From the NCBI GenBank assembly GCA_934590135.1, contig CAKTOT010000002.1, positions 1-64,000 on the forward strand: a stretch of 64,000 nucleotides of DNA, in the 5' to 3' direction. The notes under the pieces were generated by a model. The model did no database searches. It was not told where the DNA came from and worked only from the letters and a program-made list of their open reading frames with translations. The stretch is from an uncultured Muribaculaceae bacterium (GTDB lineage: Bacteria > Bacteroidota > Bacteroidia > Bacteroidales > Muribaculaceae). Within the stretch, counting starts at the first letter, position 1, and each line of letters opens with the position of its first letter. The position numbers were made by a program, and so were the translations under genes. Shown piece after piece: positions 48,347 through 57,154 of the stretch.

Positions 48347-49750
48347 ATGAAAAAATCATTAATATACATCTATACAGCCCTGCTGGCACTCGCCGGCTCC
48401 GTGTCGCTGTCGTCCTGCGACGACGACTTCGAACGCCCGCCTATGGTGGTACCCACGGCCGAACGTCACGCCAACACCACCATTGCCGAACTTAAGGCCA
48501 AGTTCTACAAAGGCGAAAGCAACTACGCTACACTCGTCGAGAAACGCGAAGACGGCGCCGATTACATCATCAAAGGCCGCGTCATCTCCTCCGACCAGTC
48601 CGGTAACTTCTTCAAACAGTTGGTCATCGAAGACGAGACCGGTGCAATTCAGGTCAATATCGACAGCTATGACCTTTACGAATCCTATCAATACGGCCAG
48701 GAAATCGTTATTGACGTCACCGGGCTGTATGTCGGCGCCTACGGCAAGCTTATGCAAATAGGCTCGACGCCCAGCAACAACTACCCCGGACGTATAGCAT
48801 CCGACCTCGCCGCAAAACAAATCGAAGTCGACGGACTATCCGAACCCGAGAAAATTACTATCGGCGAATACACCATCGGCGCACTCAATGACCTGATTTC
48901 AAATCAGGAAGAATTCTTGGCCAAGCAATGTCGCCTGGTATCCATCAAAGACGTGACATTCAAAGATGCCGGCAAAGCCACACTTGCCGAAAAAGACAAG
49001 AACACCTCACGCACCATCTCCGACGGTACCGGCGATATGATTGTATACACCAGCGGATATAGTGACTTCTACGACTACTACTGCCCCGAAGGCAAAGGCA
49101 CCATCGTCGGCATCCTCAGCTTCTTCAACAAATCGTGGCAGATACGCCTGCTCGCCGTCAGCGAGGACGAAACCCTTGCAGACTCCATGCGCGGCCTCAT
49201 CGGCTACGAGCTCAAGAAAGAGCCCTCGGCCGGCGGTGGCAGCGACACCCCTTCCGGCGAAGCCGTGACCTCGCTTAACGAAAACTTCGATGCCGGTACC
49301 GAAATACCCGCCGGATGGTTCCAGAAACAAGTTGCCGGCGACAAGACATGGTTCGTAAAAGCTTTCAATAGCAACAACTACATCTCCATGTCCGGATACA
49401 AGGGTAACGCTCCCTTTGACCAGTGGCTCATTTCGCCCGCCATCGATATGGACAAGGTGGCAGACAAAATTCTCACCTTTGACACCCAGGTCAACGGCTA
49501 CGGTGCCACTACCACCACGCTCAAGCTCTATGTCATCACCAACCTTGAAAAGCTCGACGAGGCCAAAGAGGTTGAAGCTACATTTGCCAAAGCACCCGAA
49601 AGCGGATACAGCGAATGGGTCAACTCCGGCAACATCGATCTTAAGGCTTTCACCGGCAAAGTATACCTTGCTTTCCGTTACCAAGCCACACAGGATGCAA
49701 ATTACGCCACCTGGTGCGTAGACAACATCAAACTCAACGCTGCCAAATAA
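48347..49750 (+). CDS. Surface lipoprotein with DUF5689 and choice-of-anchor J domains
   Basis: A 467-residue lipoprotein. The lipobox ends at Cys24 (LSSC) and is followed by DDDFE, an acidic motif like the lipoprotein export signal that places Bacteroidetes lipoproteins on the cell surface. Residues about 45-240 form a DUF5689 domain with an OB-fold-like part (YIIKGRVISSDQSGNFFKQLVIED). Residues about 306-466 form a jelly-roll choice-of-anchor J domain (NENFDAGTEIPAGW ... DQWLISPAIDM). OB folds often bind nucleic acids, but binding is not shown here. It is a paralogue of the next gene and starts 57 nt after the receptor. Confidence 0.78.
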   Translation: MKKSLIYIYTALLALAGSVSLSSCDDDFERPPMVVPTAERHANTTIAELKAKFYKGESNYATLVEKREDGADYIIKGRVISSDQSGNFFKQLVIEDETGAIQVNIDSYDLYESYQYGQEIVIDVTGLYVGAYGKLMQIGSTPSNNYPGRIASDLAAKQIEVDGLSEPEKITIGEYTIGALNDLISNQEEFLAKQCRLVSIKDVTFKDAGKATLAEKDKNTSRTISDGTGDMIVYTSGYSDFYDYYCPEGKGTIVGILSFFNKSWQIRLLAVSEDETLADSMRGLIGYELKKEPSAGGGSDTPSGEAVTSLNENFDAGTEIPAGWFQKQVAGDKTWFVKAFNSNNYISMSGYKGNAPFDQWLISPAIDMDKVADKILTFDTQVNGYGATTTTLKLYVITNLEKLDEAKEVEATFAKAPESGYSEWVNSGNIDLKAFTGKVYLAFRYQATQDANYATWCVDNIKLNAAK

Positions 49751-49807
49751 CAAGCGTCACGACAACCCGTATATTCAACAACACAAGCCAATACACCATA
49801 CAAATAT

Positions 49808-52800
49808 ATGAAACCACTAAAATCATATCTGGCGTGGGTCGCCGTGACACTCGCAGTAGCGGGAGCCACCACGGCTTGCCAAGATGACATCGACGATCCC
49901 GTCATCGATGCCCCCGTGGCCAAAGACCAGCCCAATACATCCATACTCGAGCTTAAGACCAAGTATTGGAATGACGCCACCAACTACATAGACACCATCG
50001 GCACACGCGACGATGGCAGCCACTACGTCATCTCCGGACGTGTAATCTCCTCCGATGAAGCCGGCAACGTCTTCAAATCCCTCGTCATCCAAGACGGAAC
50101 AGCAGCACTGTCGCTGTCCATCAACTCATACAACCTCTACCTCAAATACCGCCGCGGCCAAGAAATCGTCCTCGACGTCACCGGTATGTATATAGGCAAA
50201 TACAACGGCCTCGTACAACTCGGCCAACCCGAATGGTACGAAAACGGCAGCGCGTGGGAAGCATCCTTCATGTCGCCCGAGTACTTTACGGCACATGCCC
50301 AGCTCAACGGCTTCCCCGATGTGTCCAAACTCGACACCCTCGTGGTTAACTCCTTCTCCGAGCTGCCCACCGACCCCGCCGGACTCATCAAATGGCAAAG
50401 CCAGTTGGTACGCTTCAACAACGTGTCCTTCGCCAACGGCGGCAAAGCCACATTCTCCGAGCACAAGGCCAACGTCAACCAAAGCCTTGTAGATGCCGAC
50501 GGTTCGAGCATCAATGTCCGCACTTCCGGATACTCCAACTTCTGGAATAAGACCCTCCCCGAAGGTCGCGGTGACGTTGTTGCAATACTATCGTACTACG
50601 GTACCAGCGGATGGCAACTTATCCTCAACGACTACGAAGGCTGCATGAACTTCGGCAACCCCACCGTTCCCGAAGGCTCGCAGAGCAAGCCCTGGAGCGT
50701 TGACAAAGCCATCGAACTCGAAAAGGCAGGCGCAGACAAGGCCGGATGGGTATCCGGATACATTGTCGGCGCAGTAGGCCCCGAAGTCACTGAAGTCAAG
50801 TCCAACGATGACATCCAATGGAGCGCCGAGCCCCTGCTGGGCAATACCCTCGTAATCGGCCAGACCGCCGACACCAAGGATATCGCACACGCACTGGTAA
50901 TCGAACTGCCTGACGGATCCAAGCTCCAGACCCTCGGCAACCTCGTCGACAACCCCGGCAACTACGGCAAGCAGATAGCCCTTCGCGGTACACTCGCCAA
51001 AGCTATGGGCACTTTCGGCATCACCGGCAACAATGGTACCACCGACGAATTCTCCATCGAAGGCCTCAACCCCGGCGGTGAAGGTATCCCCGAAGGTACA
51101 GGCACCAAAGAGTCGCCCTACAACTGCTCGCAAGTACTCGCCGGAGCTTCCGGCACCGCATGGGTCAAAGGCTACATCGTAGGCTCCAGCGCCGGCAAGA
51201 CTGCCGCCGAAATGACCAACGCCACCGGCACAGCCGCCTCGGCATCCAATATTTTCATCGCCGCCAAGGCTGACGAAACCGACTACACCAAGTGTCTCCC
51301 CGTACAGCTGCCCGTGGGCGAAGTACGCTCCTCGCTCAACCTCCAAGCTCATCCCGAAAACCTCGGCAAGGCTGTAGCCGTCAACGGCTCCATCGAAAAA
51401 TATTTCGGACAACCCGGCGTCAAGACCGTCACCGCATTCGACCTTGAAGGCGGCGTTACGCCTCCCACGCCTCCCGTAACCACCGGCGACGGTTCGGAGA
51501 ACAATCCCTACTCGGCTGCCGAAGTAATCGCTTTCAATCCCCAGTCCTCGTCAGAAGCCGTCAAGAGCGGTGTATGGGTGACCGGTTATATCGTAGGATG
51601 GGCTGACGTCAGTGCCGCTCCCTACGCCATCAATGCCGAGACGGCCCGCTTCGATGCATCCGCAACTATGGCTACCAATATCCTCGTGGCACCTTCGGCC
51701 GATGTCAAGGACGTCTCAAAGTGCATAGGCATCCAGCTTCCCACCGGCGAAATCCGCAACGCCCTCAATCTCCAGGCCAACCCCGCCAATCTCGGCAAGA
51801 GTGTTCAAATCAAGGGTGATATTATGAAGTATTGCGGTGTTGCAGGCATCAAAAACGCCACCGCCTACAAGCTTGAAGGCGGCACAACTCCCACGCCGAC
51901 GCCTACCGACCCCGTGTCCTCGCTCAACGAGAACTTCGACGCCTCCTCCAGCATCCCCACCGGATGGACGCAACAGCAAGTGGCCGGCAACAAGGCATGG
52001 TACGTGCCCTCGTTCAACGGTAACAACTATGCCGCCATGACCGGATACAAGGGCACGGGTCCCTTTGACCAGTGGCTCATCTCCCCGGCCATAGACATGT
52101 CCAAGGTCTCTAAAAAAGTACTGACTTTCGACACCCAAGTCAACGGATATGGTTCCACAGAATCCGCCCTGAAGGTATTCGTGCTCACCGCAGCCGACCC
52201 CGCCACCGCCAAGGCCACACAGCTCAATCCCACCCTGGCCACCGCTCCCGCAAGCGGATATAGCGACTGGGCCAACTCCGGCGAACTGGACCTGAGCTCC
52301 TTCTCCGGTATCATTTACATCGGATTTGAATACACCTCACCCGTGGCCGACAATTACGCCACCTGGTGCGTGGACAATATCTTGCTCAACTCCGAAGGCG
52401 GCAGCACACCTGACCCGACCCCGACACCCACTCCCTCCGGCGACTACAAAGGCGACTTCAACTCCTTCAACAACGGACAGCCGCTGAACAAGCCCTACGG
52501 TACATATAAAAATAATACCGGATGGACCGCCACCAACGCCATCATCCTCAGCGGCGGCGATACCGATGCCAGCCCGGCTTTCACATTCATCGGCGCTGCC
52601 GGAACTCTGGCTCCGACGCTTAACGGCAAGACTTCCGCTCCGGGTAGCCTCGTCTCGCCCGCTCTCACCGGGAGCATCAAGACTCTGACATTCAAATACG
52701 GCTTTGCATTCAACGAAAGCAAGTGCCAGTTCACAGTCAACGTTAAGGACGCCTCCGGCAATGTCATCAAGAGCCAAGTCGTAACGCTTGACACCGTCAC

Positions 52801-52939
52801 CAAGGCAACACCCTACGACTTCAGCCTCGATGTCAATTACAACGGTACTTTCACCATCGAAATCATCAACAACTGCTACTCCAAACTCGATGCCAATAAG
52901 GACCGCGTGTCCATTTGGAATCTGACTTGGACAGAGTAA
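49808..52939 (+). CDS. Large surface lipoprotein with DUF5689, three OB-like repeats and anchor J domain
   Basis: A 1043-residue lipoprotein. Cys24 follows a signal peptide and is trailed by QDDIDD, again an acidic export-like motif. Residues about 45-270 form a DUF5689 domain. Three related repeats (about 287-425, 427-555 and 557-691) each contain WVxGYIVG, an acidic loop and LP(V/T)GE(V/I)RxxLNLQ(A)xPxNLGK, matching the DUF6359 pattern. A choice-of-anchor J domain (705-865) almost repeats that of the preceding gene. A final beta domain (870-1043) lacks a clear name. It probably captures or presents substrate at the surface for the receptor. Confidence 0.76.
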   Translation: MKPLKSYLAWVAVTLAVAGATTACQDDIDDPVIDAPVAKDQPNTSILELKTKYWNDATNYIDTIGTRDDGSHYVISGRVISSDEAGNVFKSLVIQDGTAALSLSINSYNLYLKYRRGQEIVLDVTGMYIGKYNGLVQLGQPEWYENGSAWEASFMSPEYFTAHAQLNGFPDVSKLDTLVVNSFSELPTDPAGLIKWQSQLVRFNNVSFANGGKATFSEHKANVNQSLVDADGSSINVRTSGYSNFWNKTLPEGRGDVVAILSYYGTSGWQLILNDYEGCMNFGNPTVPEGSQSKPWSVDKAIELEKAGADKAGWVSGYIVGAVGPEVTEVKSNDDIQWSAEPLLGNTLVIGQTADTKDIAHALVIELPDGSKLQTLGNLVDNPGNYGKQIALRGTLAKAMGTFGITGNNGTTDEFSIEGLNPGGEGIPEGTGTKESPYNCSQVLAGASGTAWVKGYIVGSSAGKTAAEMTNATGTAASASNIFIAAKADETDYTKCLPVQLPVGEVRSSLNLQAHPENLGKAVAVNGSIEKYFGQPGVKTVTAFDLEGGVTPPTPPVTTGDGSENNPYSAAEVIAFNPQSSSEAVKSGVWVTGYIVGWADVSAAPYAINAETARFDASATMATNILVAPSADVKDVSKCIGIQLPTGEIRNALNLQANPANLGKSVQIKGDIMKYCGVAGIKNATAYKLEGGTTPTPTPTDPVSSLNENFDASSSIPTGWTQQQVAGNKAWYVPSFNGNNYAAMTGYKGTGPFDQWLISPAIDMSKVSKKVLTFDTQVNGYGSTESALKVFVLTAADPATAKATQLNPTLATAPASGYSDWANSGELDLSSFSGIIYIGFEYTSPVADNYATWCVDNILLNSEGGSTPDPTPTPTPSGDYKGDFNSFNNGQPLNKPYGTYKNNTGWTATNAIILSGGDTDASPAFTFIGAAGTLAPTLNGKTSAPGSLVSPALTGSIKTLTFKYGFAFNESKCQFTVNVKDASGNVIKSQVVTLDTVTKATPYDFSLDVNYNGTFTIEIINNCYSKLDANKDRVSIWNLTWTE

Positions 52940-52950
52940 CAACTCTTGCC

Positions 52951-53005
52951 AAAGGCCGGCTACGCCGCACCGTCGCAACTCAGGCGGTGTGGCACGCCGG
53001 CCTTT
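52951..53005 (+). terminator. Long hairpin between lipoprotein and nuclease genes
   Basis: A 10-bp stem (52951-52960 with 52996-53005) extended by inner GCCGCACC/GGTGTGGC pairs. It has no T tract and lies 30 nt before the nuclease ATG, so it may reduce transcription into, or protect the mRNA 3' of, the lipoprotein gene. Confidence 0.6.
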
Positions 53006-53034
53006 CGGATTATCCACTGTAACATCAACCACCA

Positions 53035-54102
53035 ATGAAACTCACCAAGACACTTGCCGCCGCGCTGCTGACCTTAGTCATCGCAGCTCCGGCATACGCC
53101 CAAGACAATAATGCGAACCGCACAATCACGCAGACTGCCGGCATCGCATTCTACAATCTTGAGAACTTCTTTGATACGATACCTAACAACCCATTAGGCC
53201 GCGACCTTGAGTACACTCCCGACGGAAAGAATCAATGGGATGGTCGCAAGTATTGGAACAAGGTCAACAACCTTGCGCGCGCCATCTCGTCGTTTACTTC
53301 CAAACGCACGCCCAACGGCCCGGCCATCATCGGCGTCAGCGAAGTCGAGAACCGCGGTGTGCTCGAAGACCTCGTGCGCGACCCTCAACTGGCACCTTGG
53401 AACCTCCAAATCGTACACCACGATTCGCCCGACAAGCGCGGTATTGACGTCAGCCTTCTGTACAACCCCAAGTACTTCAAGCTGGAAAACGTCACCAACC
53501 ATACGCTCACCGAACTCTCCTTCGCCACACGTGATCAGATGTGCGTCGTCGGACGACTGATGGGACAGCGCATAGCCGTCATCGTCAACCACTGGCCATC
53601 ACGCATCGGCGGACAGGAAAAATCCTCGCCCAACCGCGAGGCCGCCGCACGCTTGAGCCGCGCCATCTCCGACTCGCTGTGGCGCGTAGACCCCCAAATC
53701 GGCGTAATCATCATGGGCGACCTCAACGATGACCCTATGGACAAATCCTGCGCCGAAGTCCTCGGAGCCAAACGTGATAAGGGCGATGTAAAAGAAGACC
53801 ATAGCTTCTATAACCCCTTCTGGAGCATTCTCGACCATGGAACCGGAACTCTCGCCTACAAGAGCTCGTGGAATCTCTTTGACCAGATAATCATCTCCGG
53901 CAATCTGCTCAACACACCCGAAAACCGCTGGCACATTCTGCGTGCCGAGGTGCTCAACTTTGACTTCCTCAAAGATACCGAGGGTACGCGTCAAAACTAC
54001 CCACGGCGTACCTTTGCCTCGGGAGTATACCTCAATGGATACTCCGACCACTTCCCCACCGAAATTTTTGTGACTCGTCGCATCCCGGTACCCAAGCGCT
54101 GA
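53035..54102 (+). CDS. Secreted endonuclease/exonuclease/phosphatase family protein
   Basis: A 355-residue protein with a signal peptide (residues 1-22) and no lipobox. It has the EEP-fold motifs: FYNLENFFD at the start, SEVENR near residue 100 with the metal-binding Glu, RGIDVSLLYNP near 140, NHWPSR near 184, GDLNDDP near 226 and SDHFP near 343 with the catalytic His. The family cleaves phosphodiesters or phosphomonoesters, including DNA, RNA and phosphoinositides. Here, in an operon with a TonB receptor and surface lipoproteins, a secreted or periplasmic nuclease is the best reading. Confidence 0.85.
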   Translation: MKLTKTLAAALLTLVIAAPAYAQDNNANRTITQTAGIAFYNLENFFDTIPNNPLGRDLEYTPDGKNQWDGRKYWNKVNNLARAISSFTSKRTPNGPAIIGVSEVENRGVLEDLVRDPQLAPWNLQIVHHDSPDKRGIDVSLLYNPKYFKLENVTNHTLTELSFATRDQMCVVGRLMGQRIAVIVNHWPSRIGGQEKSSPNREAAARLSRAISDSLWRVDPQIGVIIMGDLNDDPMDKSCAEVLGAKRDKGDVKEDHSFYNPFWSILDHGTGTLAYKSSWNLFDQIIISGNLLNTPENRWHILRAEVLNFDFLKDTEGTRQNYPRRTFASGVYLNGYSDHFPTEIFVTRRIPVPKR

Positions 54103-54121
54103 CGCACGCGTCACTATGTAT

Positions 54122-54162
54122 ACAGCGCCGCAAGTACGCCCCACAGCGTCTTGCGGCGCTGT
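54122..54162 (+). terminator. Terminator after the nuclease gene
   Basis: A 13-bp perfect stem (54122-54134 with 54150-54162) and a 15-nt loop. It may work for both converging transcripts. Confidence 0.65.
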
Positions 54163-54249
54163 TGCGTAAATTAACGTAGGATTAACCGTCGACATATTCT
54201 TCGCGCTAAGAAACGATTAGAATGGCAGAATAGAGGACGCGATGCGAAT

Positions 54250-54305
54250 GGTTTGGGAAGAGTGATGGAATAGGGGAGAGACGTGATGGAGTAATGGGTG
54301 TGATG
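54250..54305 (+). repeat. Degenerate purine-rich tandem repeat
   Basis: A run of imperfect units like GTGATGGAATAG and GTGATGGAGTAATGG. It resembles the ATGGGAATA-type repeats near 1064 and 6118 and lies between convergent genes. Confidence 0.5.
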
Positions 54306-54359
54306 ATGATAAAGGATGTCGATATGTGCGTACCGTTAAGGCTTCGGCATCGATGGTGG

Positions 54360-55247
54360 CTATCGAAGGCGGTCGTGCAGACGCATAAGCAGGCCGAGCG
54401 GAAGCAAGGGCAGGCCGAGAGCACCGATTTGGCGGGCGCGTGAGCATATCGGTCCGCGTGCAAAGCGCCAGAAATTGATAACGGCCTTGATGTGCTGTGC
54501 CGGTGAGATGCTTGGCCGATGAGCCATCTCCGAATAGAACAATGCGGAAGCCTTGGGCGAGCGAGCGCGTTGGCGGACAATAGAAGCCGTAAGTCCGTCG
54601 CCCAGATATTCACAGACGTATATCGGATAGCAGTAGTAGCGTACGCGCAGGCCCCGGTCGGCGATGCGGAACCAGATCAGCGCCTCGGGACAAAATTTCT
54701 CGCCTTCGTATACCGGAAAAGGCAGCGACCGCAGCACGTCCGTGCGCCATATTTCGGCCATATCTCCGGTGATGCCGTATTTCAGTGTCAGCTCGGTCGG
54801 CAGACATTCGATGTCATTGAAGGATTTCGGCGACCCTATGCGAGTGCCGTCAAGGTGCATACGTGTGCCGCTGATTCCTCCGATTTCGGGTTCGTCGTCG
54901 GCTTGGCCGATGCGCTTTACGGCCCATTCAACGGCATCCTCGGTCAGGTGGTCGTCGCTATCAACGATGAAGAACCACGATGCGCGTGCTTTGGCAACGC
55001 CTTGATTGATGGCGGCGTGCTTTCCGCTGTTTTGTGCCATTCGAAAGCATCGTATATCGATGCGCCCCTCGGTAGCCCAATGGTTGAGTAATTCCTCGGT
55101 GTCGTCCGTTGAGCAGTCATCCGCGACTATCCATTCAAAGTCCCGGCAAGTTTGTGCTACAAGGCTTTCGTACAGCCGTGGAAGTATGTACGCGCGGTTG
55201 TACGTGGGTGTGAATATGGTGAGGCGCGGCGTGTGACTTTCGGTCAT
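54360..55247 (-). CDS. Family 2 glycosyltransferase
   Basis: A 295-residue GT-A enzyme transferring a sugar from a nucleotide donor. It starts LTIFTPTYNRAYILPRLYESL, has ADDCSTDDT near residue 42 and the metal-binding DSDDH near residue 98, and has the family's usual length. No membrane span is seen in the catalytic part; the C-terminal end is basic. It overlaps DUF2461 by 4 nt (ATGA) and is last in the minus-strand run. Acceptor unknown. Confidence 0.88.
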   Translation of the reverse strand: MTESHTPRLTIFTPTYNRAYILPRLYESLVAQTCRDFEWIVADDCSTDDTEELLNHWATEGRIDIRCFRMAQNSGKHAAINQGVAKARASWFFIVDSDDHLTEDAVEWAVKRIGQADDEPEIGGISGTRMHLDGTRIGSPKSFNDIECLPTELTLKYGITGDMAEIWRTDVLRSLPFPVYEGEKFCPEALIWFRIADRGLRVRYYCYPIYVCEYLGDGLTASIVRQRARSPKASALFYSEMAHRPSISPAQHIKAVINFWRFARGPICSRARQIGALGLPLLPLGLLMRLHDRLR

Positions 55248-55924
55248 GATGCGTTGTCTTCGTGTATCGAGAAATTGAGGAAGTCAATCAGCGGCATAAG
55301 GGCGCGAATGTATTCGGCAGCGGTGTCCACCCATGATGCCGAAGCAAATGCTTTGCGCGACATAGGTGCAAAACGCCCCCATTCGTTCATGCGCAGATAC
55401 TCTATCATCGGGTGGTTTTTGGGCCAGCCTTTCGGCGCTGTTTTTAGGTGTTCGCCCCACCATTGTGGGGTGAAAGCCGGGTTGGCGTCCAGAGCGGCAG
55501 CGATTTCGGTAAATTCGTCGGCATCGGCGTCTATGGCCGAGCGCACCTTGCGTTTTTGTGCCGTATCGGGCATCCACAGGCCGCCGTACACGCCCGTGTC
55601 GTAGCCTTGGGCTGCAACTTGCAGGTATATGCATGCGTCTAAGCAGCGGCGTCCGTTGGGCGCAATCAAGGCGCCTAAGTGGCGCTTGTAAGGCGCTTTG
55701 TCGGGGCTGAAGCGCACGTCTCGGTATATGCGATATGTGCAATCTTTGGGGGCAAGGTTGCTCAATTCGGGACGAAAAGTGCTCAGGACGTTTATCAGTT
55801 TTTGTAGATCGTCGAGCCATTGGTCGCGGACGGCCTCATACTCGGCGCGATGTGCCTGAAACCATACTCGGTCGTTGTTGGCGGCCAGAGCGTCTAAAAA
55901 CTTGAAATAGTCTGTGCGTGCCAT
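55244..55924 (-). CDS. DUF2461 domain protein
   Basis: A 226-residue cytosolic protein of the TIGR02453/DUF2461 family. The signature YRIYRDVRFSPDKAPYKRHLGA lies near residues 65-86, with NDRVWFQAHRAEY near residue 16 at the N-terminus. Its function is not known; the family is wide in Bacteroidetes and actinobacteria. It overlaps the glycosyltransferase gene and lies 66 nt after the DUF4834 gene. Confidence 0.85.
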   Translation of the reverse strand: MARTDYFKFLDALAANNDRVWFQAHRAEYEAVRDQWLDDLQKLINVLSTFRPELSNLAPKDCTYRIYRDVRFSPDKAPYKRHLGALIAPNGRRCLDACIYLQVAAQGYDTGVYGGLWMPDTAQKRKVRSAIDADADEFTEIAAALDANPAFTPQWWGEHLKTAPKGWPKNHPMIEYLRMNEWGRFAPMSRKAFASASWVDTAAEYIRALMPLIDFLNFSIHEDNAS

Positions 55925-55990
55925 TGATGTGTGTGGCGTTTGTTTCTGTGTATCAGAGTGTCTGTGCTTTCGCCGTTGTTGCCTATGGCG

Positions 55991-56326
55991 TTACTTGCTG
56001 TCGGGGATATCCTCCCATTCGGCATCGACTATTTGCTGCTCGACTGTGTAGCGGGTGCTTCGGCGTCCGTCGTCCGAGGTCTCGGTGGCGGATACGGTGA
56101 TATCCTCGAAAGCGACGTACTCGCCTTCGTTTGGGTCTATTTTCTTGCTGCGGCGCGGTGTGTCGTTGCTTTGCTTGCTTCCATCGGTATTATTCATGCC
56201 GCTGAAGGCATCGCGTACGCTCTTGCGTGCACGGTGTACAAAGAATGCTGCCCTTATCAGCGTGATAATGATGAGCAGTATTATGAATATAAATAGTAGG
56301 AAAAATATAATGCCGAAAAAAGACAT
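55991..56326 (-). CDS. DUF4834 small membrane protein
   Basis: A 111-residue protein with one strong N-terminal membrane span (residues about 3-27, rich in Ile, Leu and Phe) and a charged cytoplasmic tail (HRARKSVRDAFSG ... EYVAFEDITV). It matches the Bacteroidetes DUF4834 family, which commonly lies next to pssA and psd. The conserved neighbourhood suggests a link to phospholipid synthesis, but its role is unknown. Confidence 0.75.
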   Translation of the reverse strand: MSFFGIIFFLLFIFIILLIIITLIRAAFFVHRARKSVRDAFSGMNNTDGSKQSNDTPRRSKKIDPNEGEYVAFEDITVSATETSDDGRRSTRYTVEQQIVDAEWEDIPDSK

Positions 56327-56420
56327 AATATAAGAGGTTTGAGAGTGATTTTTGGTGATGTTGGCGTCCGCTCGCTATCGCGTCCGCCGTTGTGTCGACT
56401 GCTGTCGGCATTGAGTGTCC

Positions 56421-57125
56421 TTATTGGTCTTTGCGGCCCAGTAGCGAAATCATCAGGTATAATATGATGCTCCATGCCAATCCCGAGACACCGTAGAATA
56501 CCACAAATGAAATTGTGGCAAGTATGATGATGTAGCGTCGGAAGTTCTCGGCAAGGGCAAAATTCTTGAATTTGAGCGAGAACATCGGGATGTGCGATAC
56601 CATTGCCAGTCCGAACACTACGAAGAGTACGGCCATACCGGCGGGACCGCCGAGGAGGTCTTGAGTCTGGTTGATCCATCCGGCTACGCCTATCCAGAAT
56701 ATGGCGTTGGCCGGTATGGGTAGGCCTCGGAAGGTTGTCTTGCCCACGTCGCTGACGTTGAAGCGTGCCAAGCGAAGCGCCCCGAATACGGGGATGGCGA
56801 GAGCTGCATAGCACAATGGGTTGCCGGGAGCATAATGTAGGCTGATATTGAGCATCATCATAGCCGGAGCGACGCCAAAACTTACCAAGTCGCTGAGCGA
56901 ATCAAGCTCGGCGCCGATGTTGCTGTAAGCCTTGAGCAGGCGTGCGCAAGCTCCATCGCAGAAGTCGAAGACGGCGGCGGCGCCTATGGCTATCGCGCAC
57001 CACTGCCATCCGTAGAGGCCGGCTATACAATCCATGGCCTTGAAGGCAAAGATGACGGCTATGCAGCCGCTGAGGAGGTTGAGGCAGGTGATGCTATTGG
57101 GAATTTGAGCGATGATGCGTTTCAT
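56421..57125 (-). CDS. pssA: CDP-diacylglycerol--serine O-phosphatidyltransferase
   Basis: A 234-residue integral membrane enzyme making phosphatidylserine from CDP-diacylglycerol and serine. The CDP-alcohol phosphotransferase motif DGxxARxxxxxxxxGxxxDxxxD is intact (DGACARLLK ... GAELDSLSD, near residues 56-80). Six to eight membrane spans are visible. It follows psd by 29 nt, so the two steps from CDP-diacylglycerol to phosphatidylethanolamine are in one operon. Confidence 0.94.
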   Translation of the reverse strand: MKRIIAQIPNSITCLNLLSGCIAVIFAFKAMDCIAGLYGWQWCAIAIGAAAVFDFCDGACARLLKAYSNIGAELDSLSDLVSFGVAPAMMMLNISLHYAPGNPLCYAALAIPVFGALRLARFNVSDVGKTTFRGLPIPANAIFWIGVAGWINQTQDLLGGPAGMAVLFVVFGLAMVSHIPMFSLKFKNFALAENFRRYIIILATISFVVFYGVSGLAWSIILYLMISLLGRKDQ

Positions 57126-57154
57126 AATCTTGTGTGAAGTGGTGGTCCGAGATG

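Noticed and set aside
45527..54102. Polysaccharide utilisation locus
   Set aside because: No SusD-like gene, glycoside hydrolase or hybrid sensor is present; the nuclease and DUF5689 proteins do not fit a glycan system.
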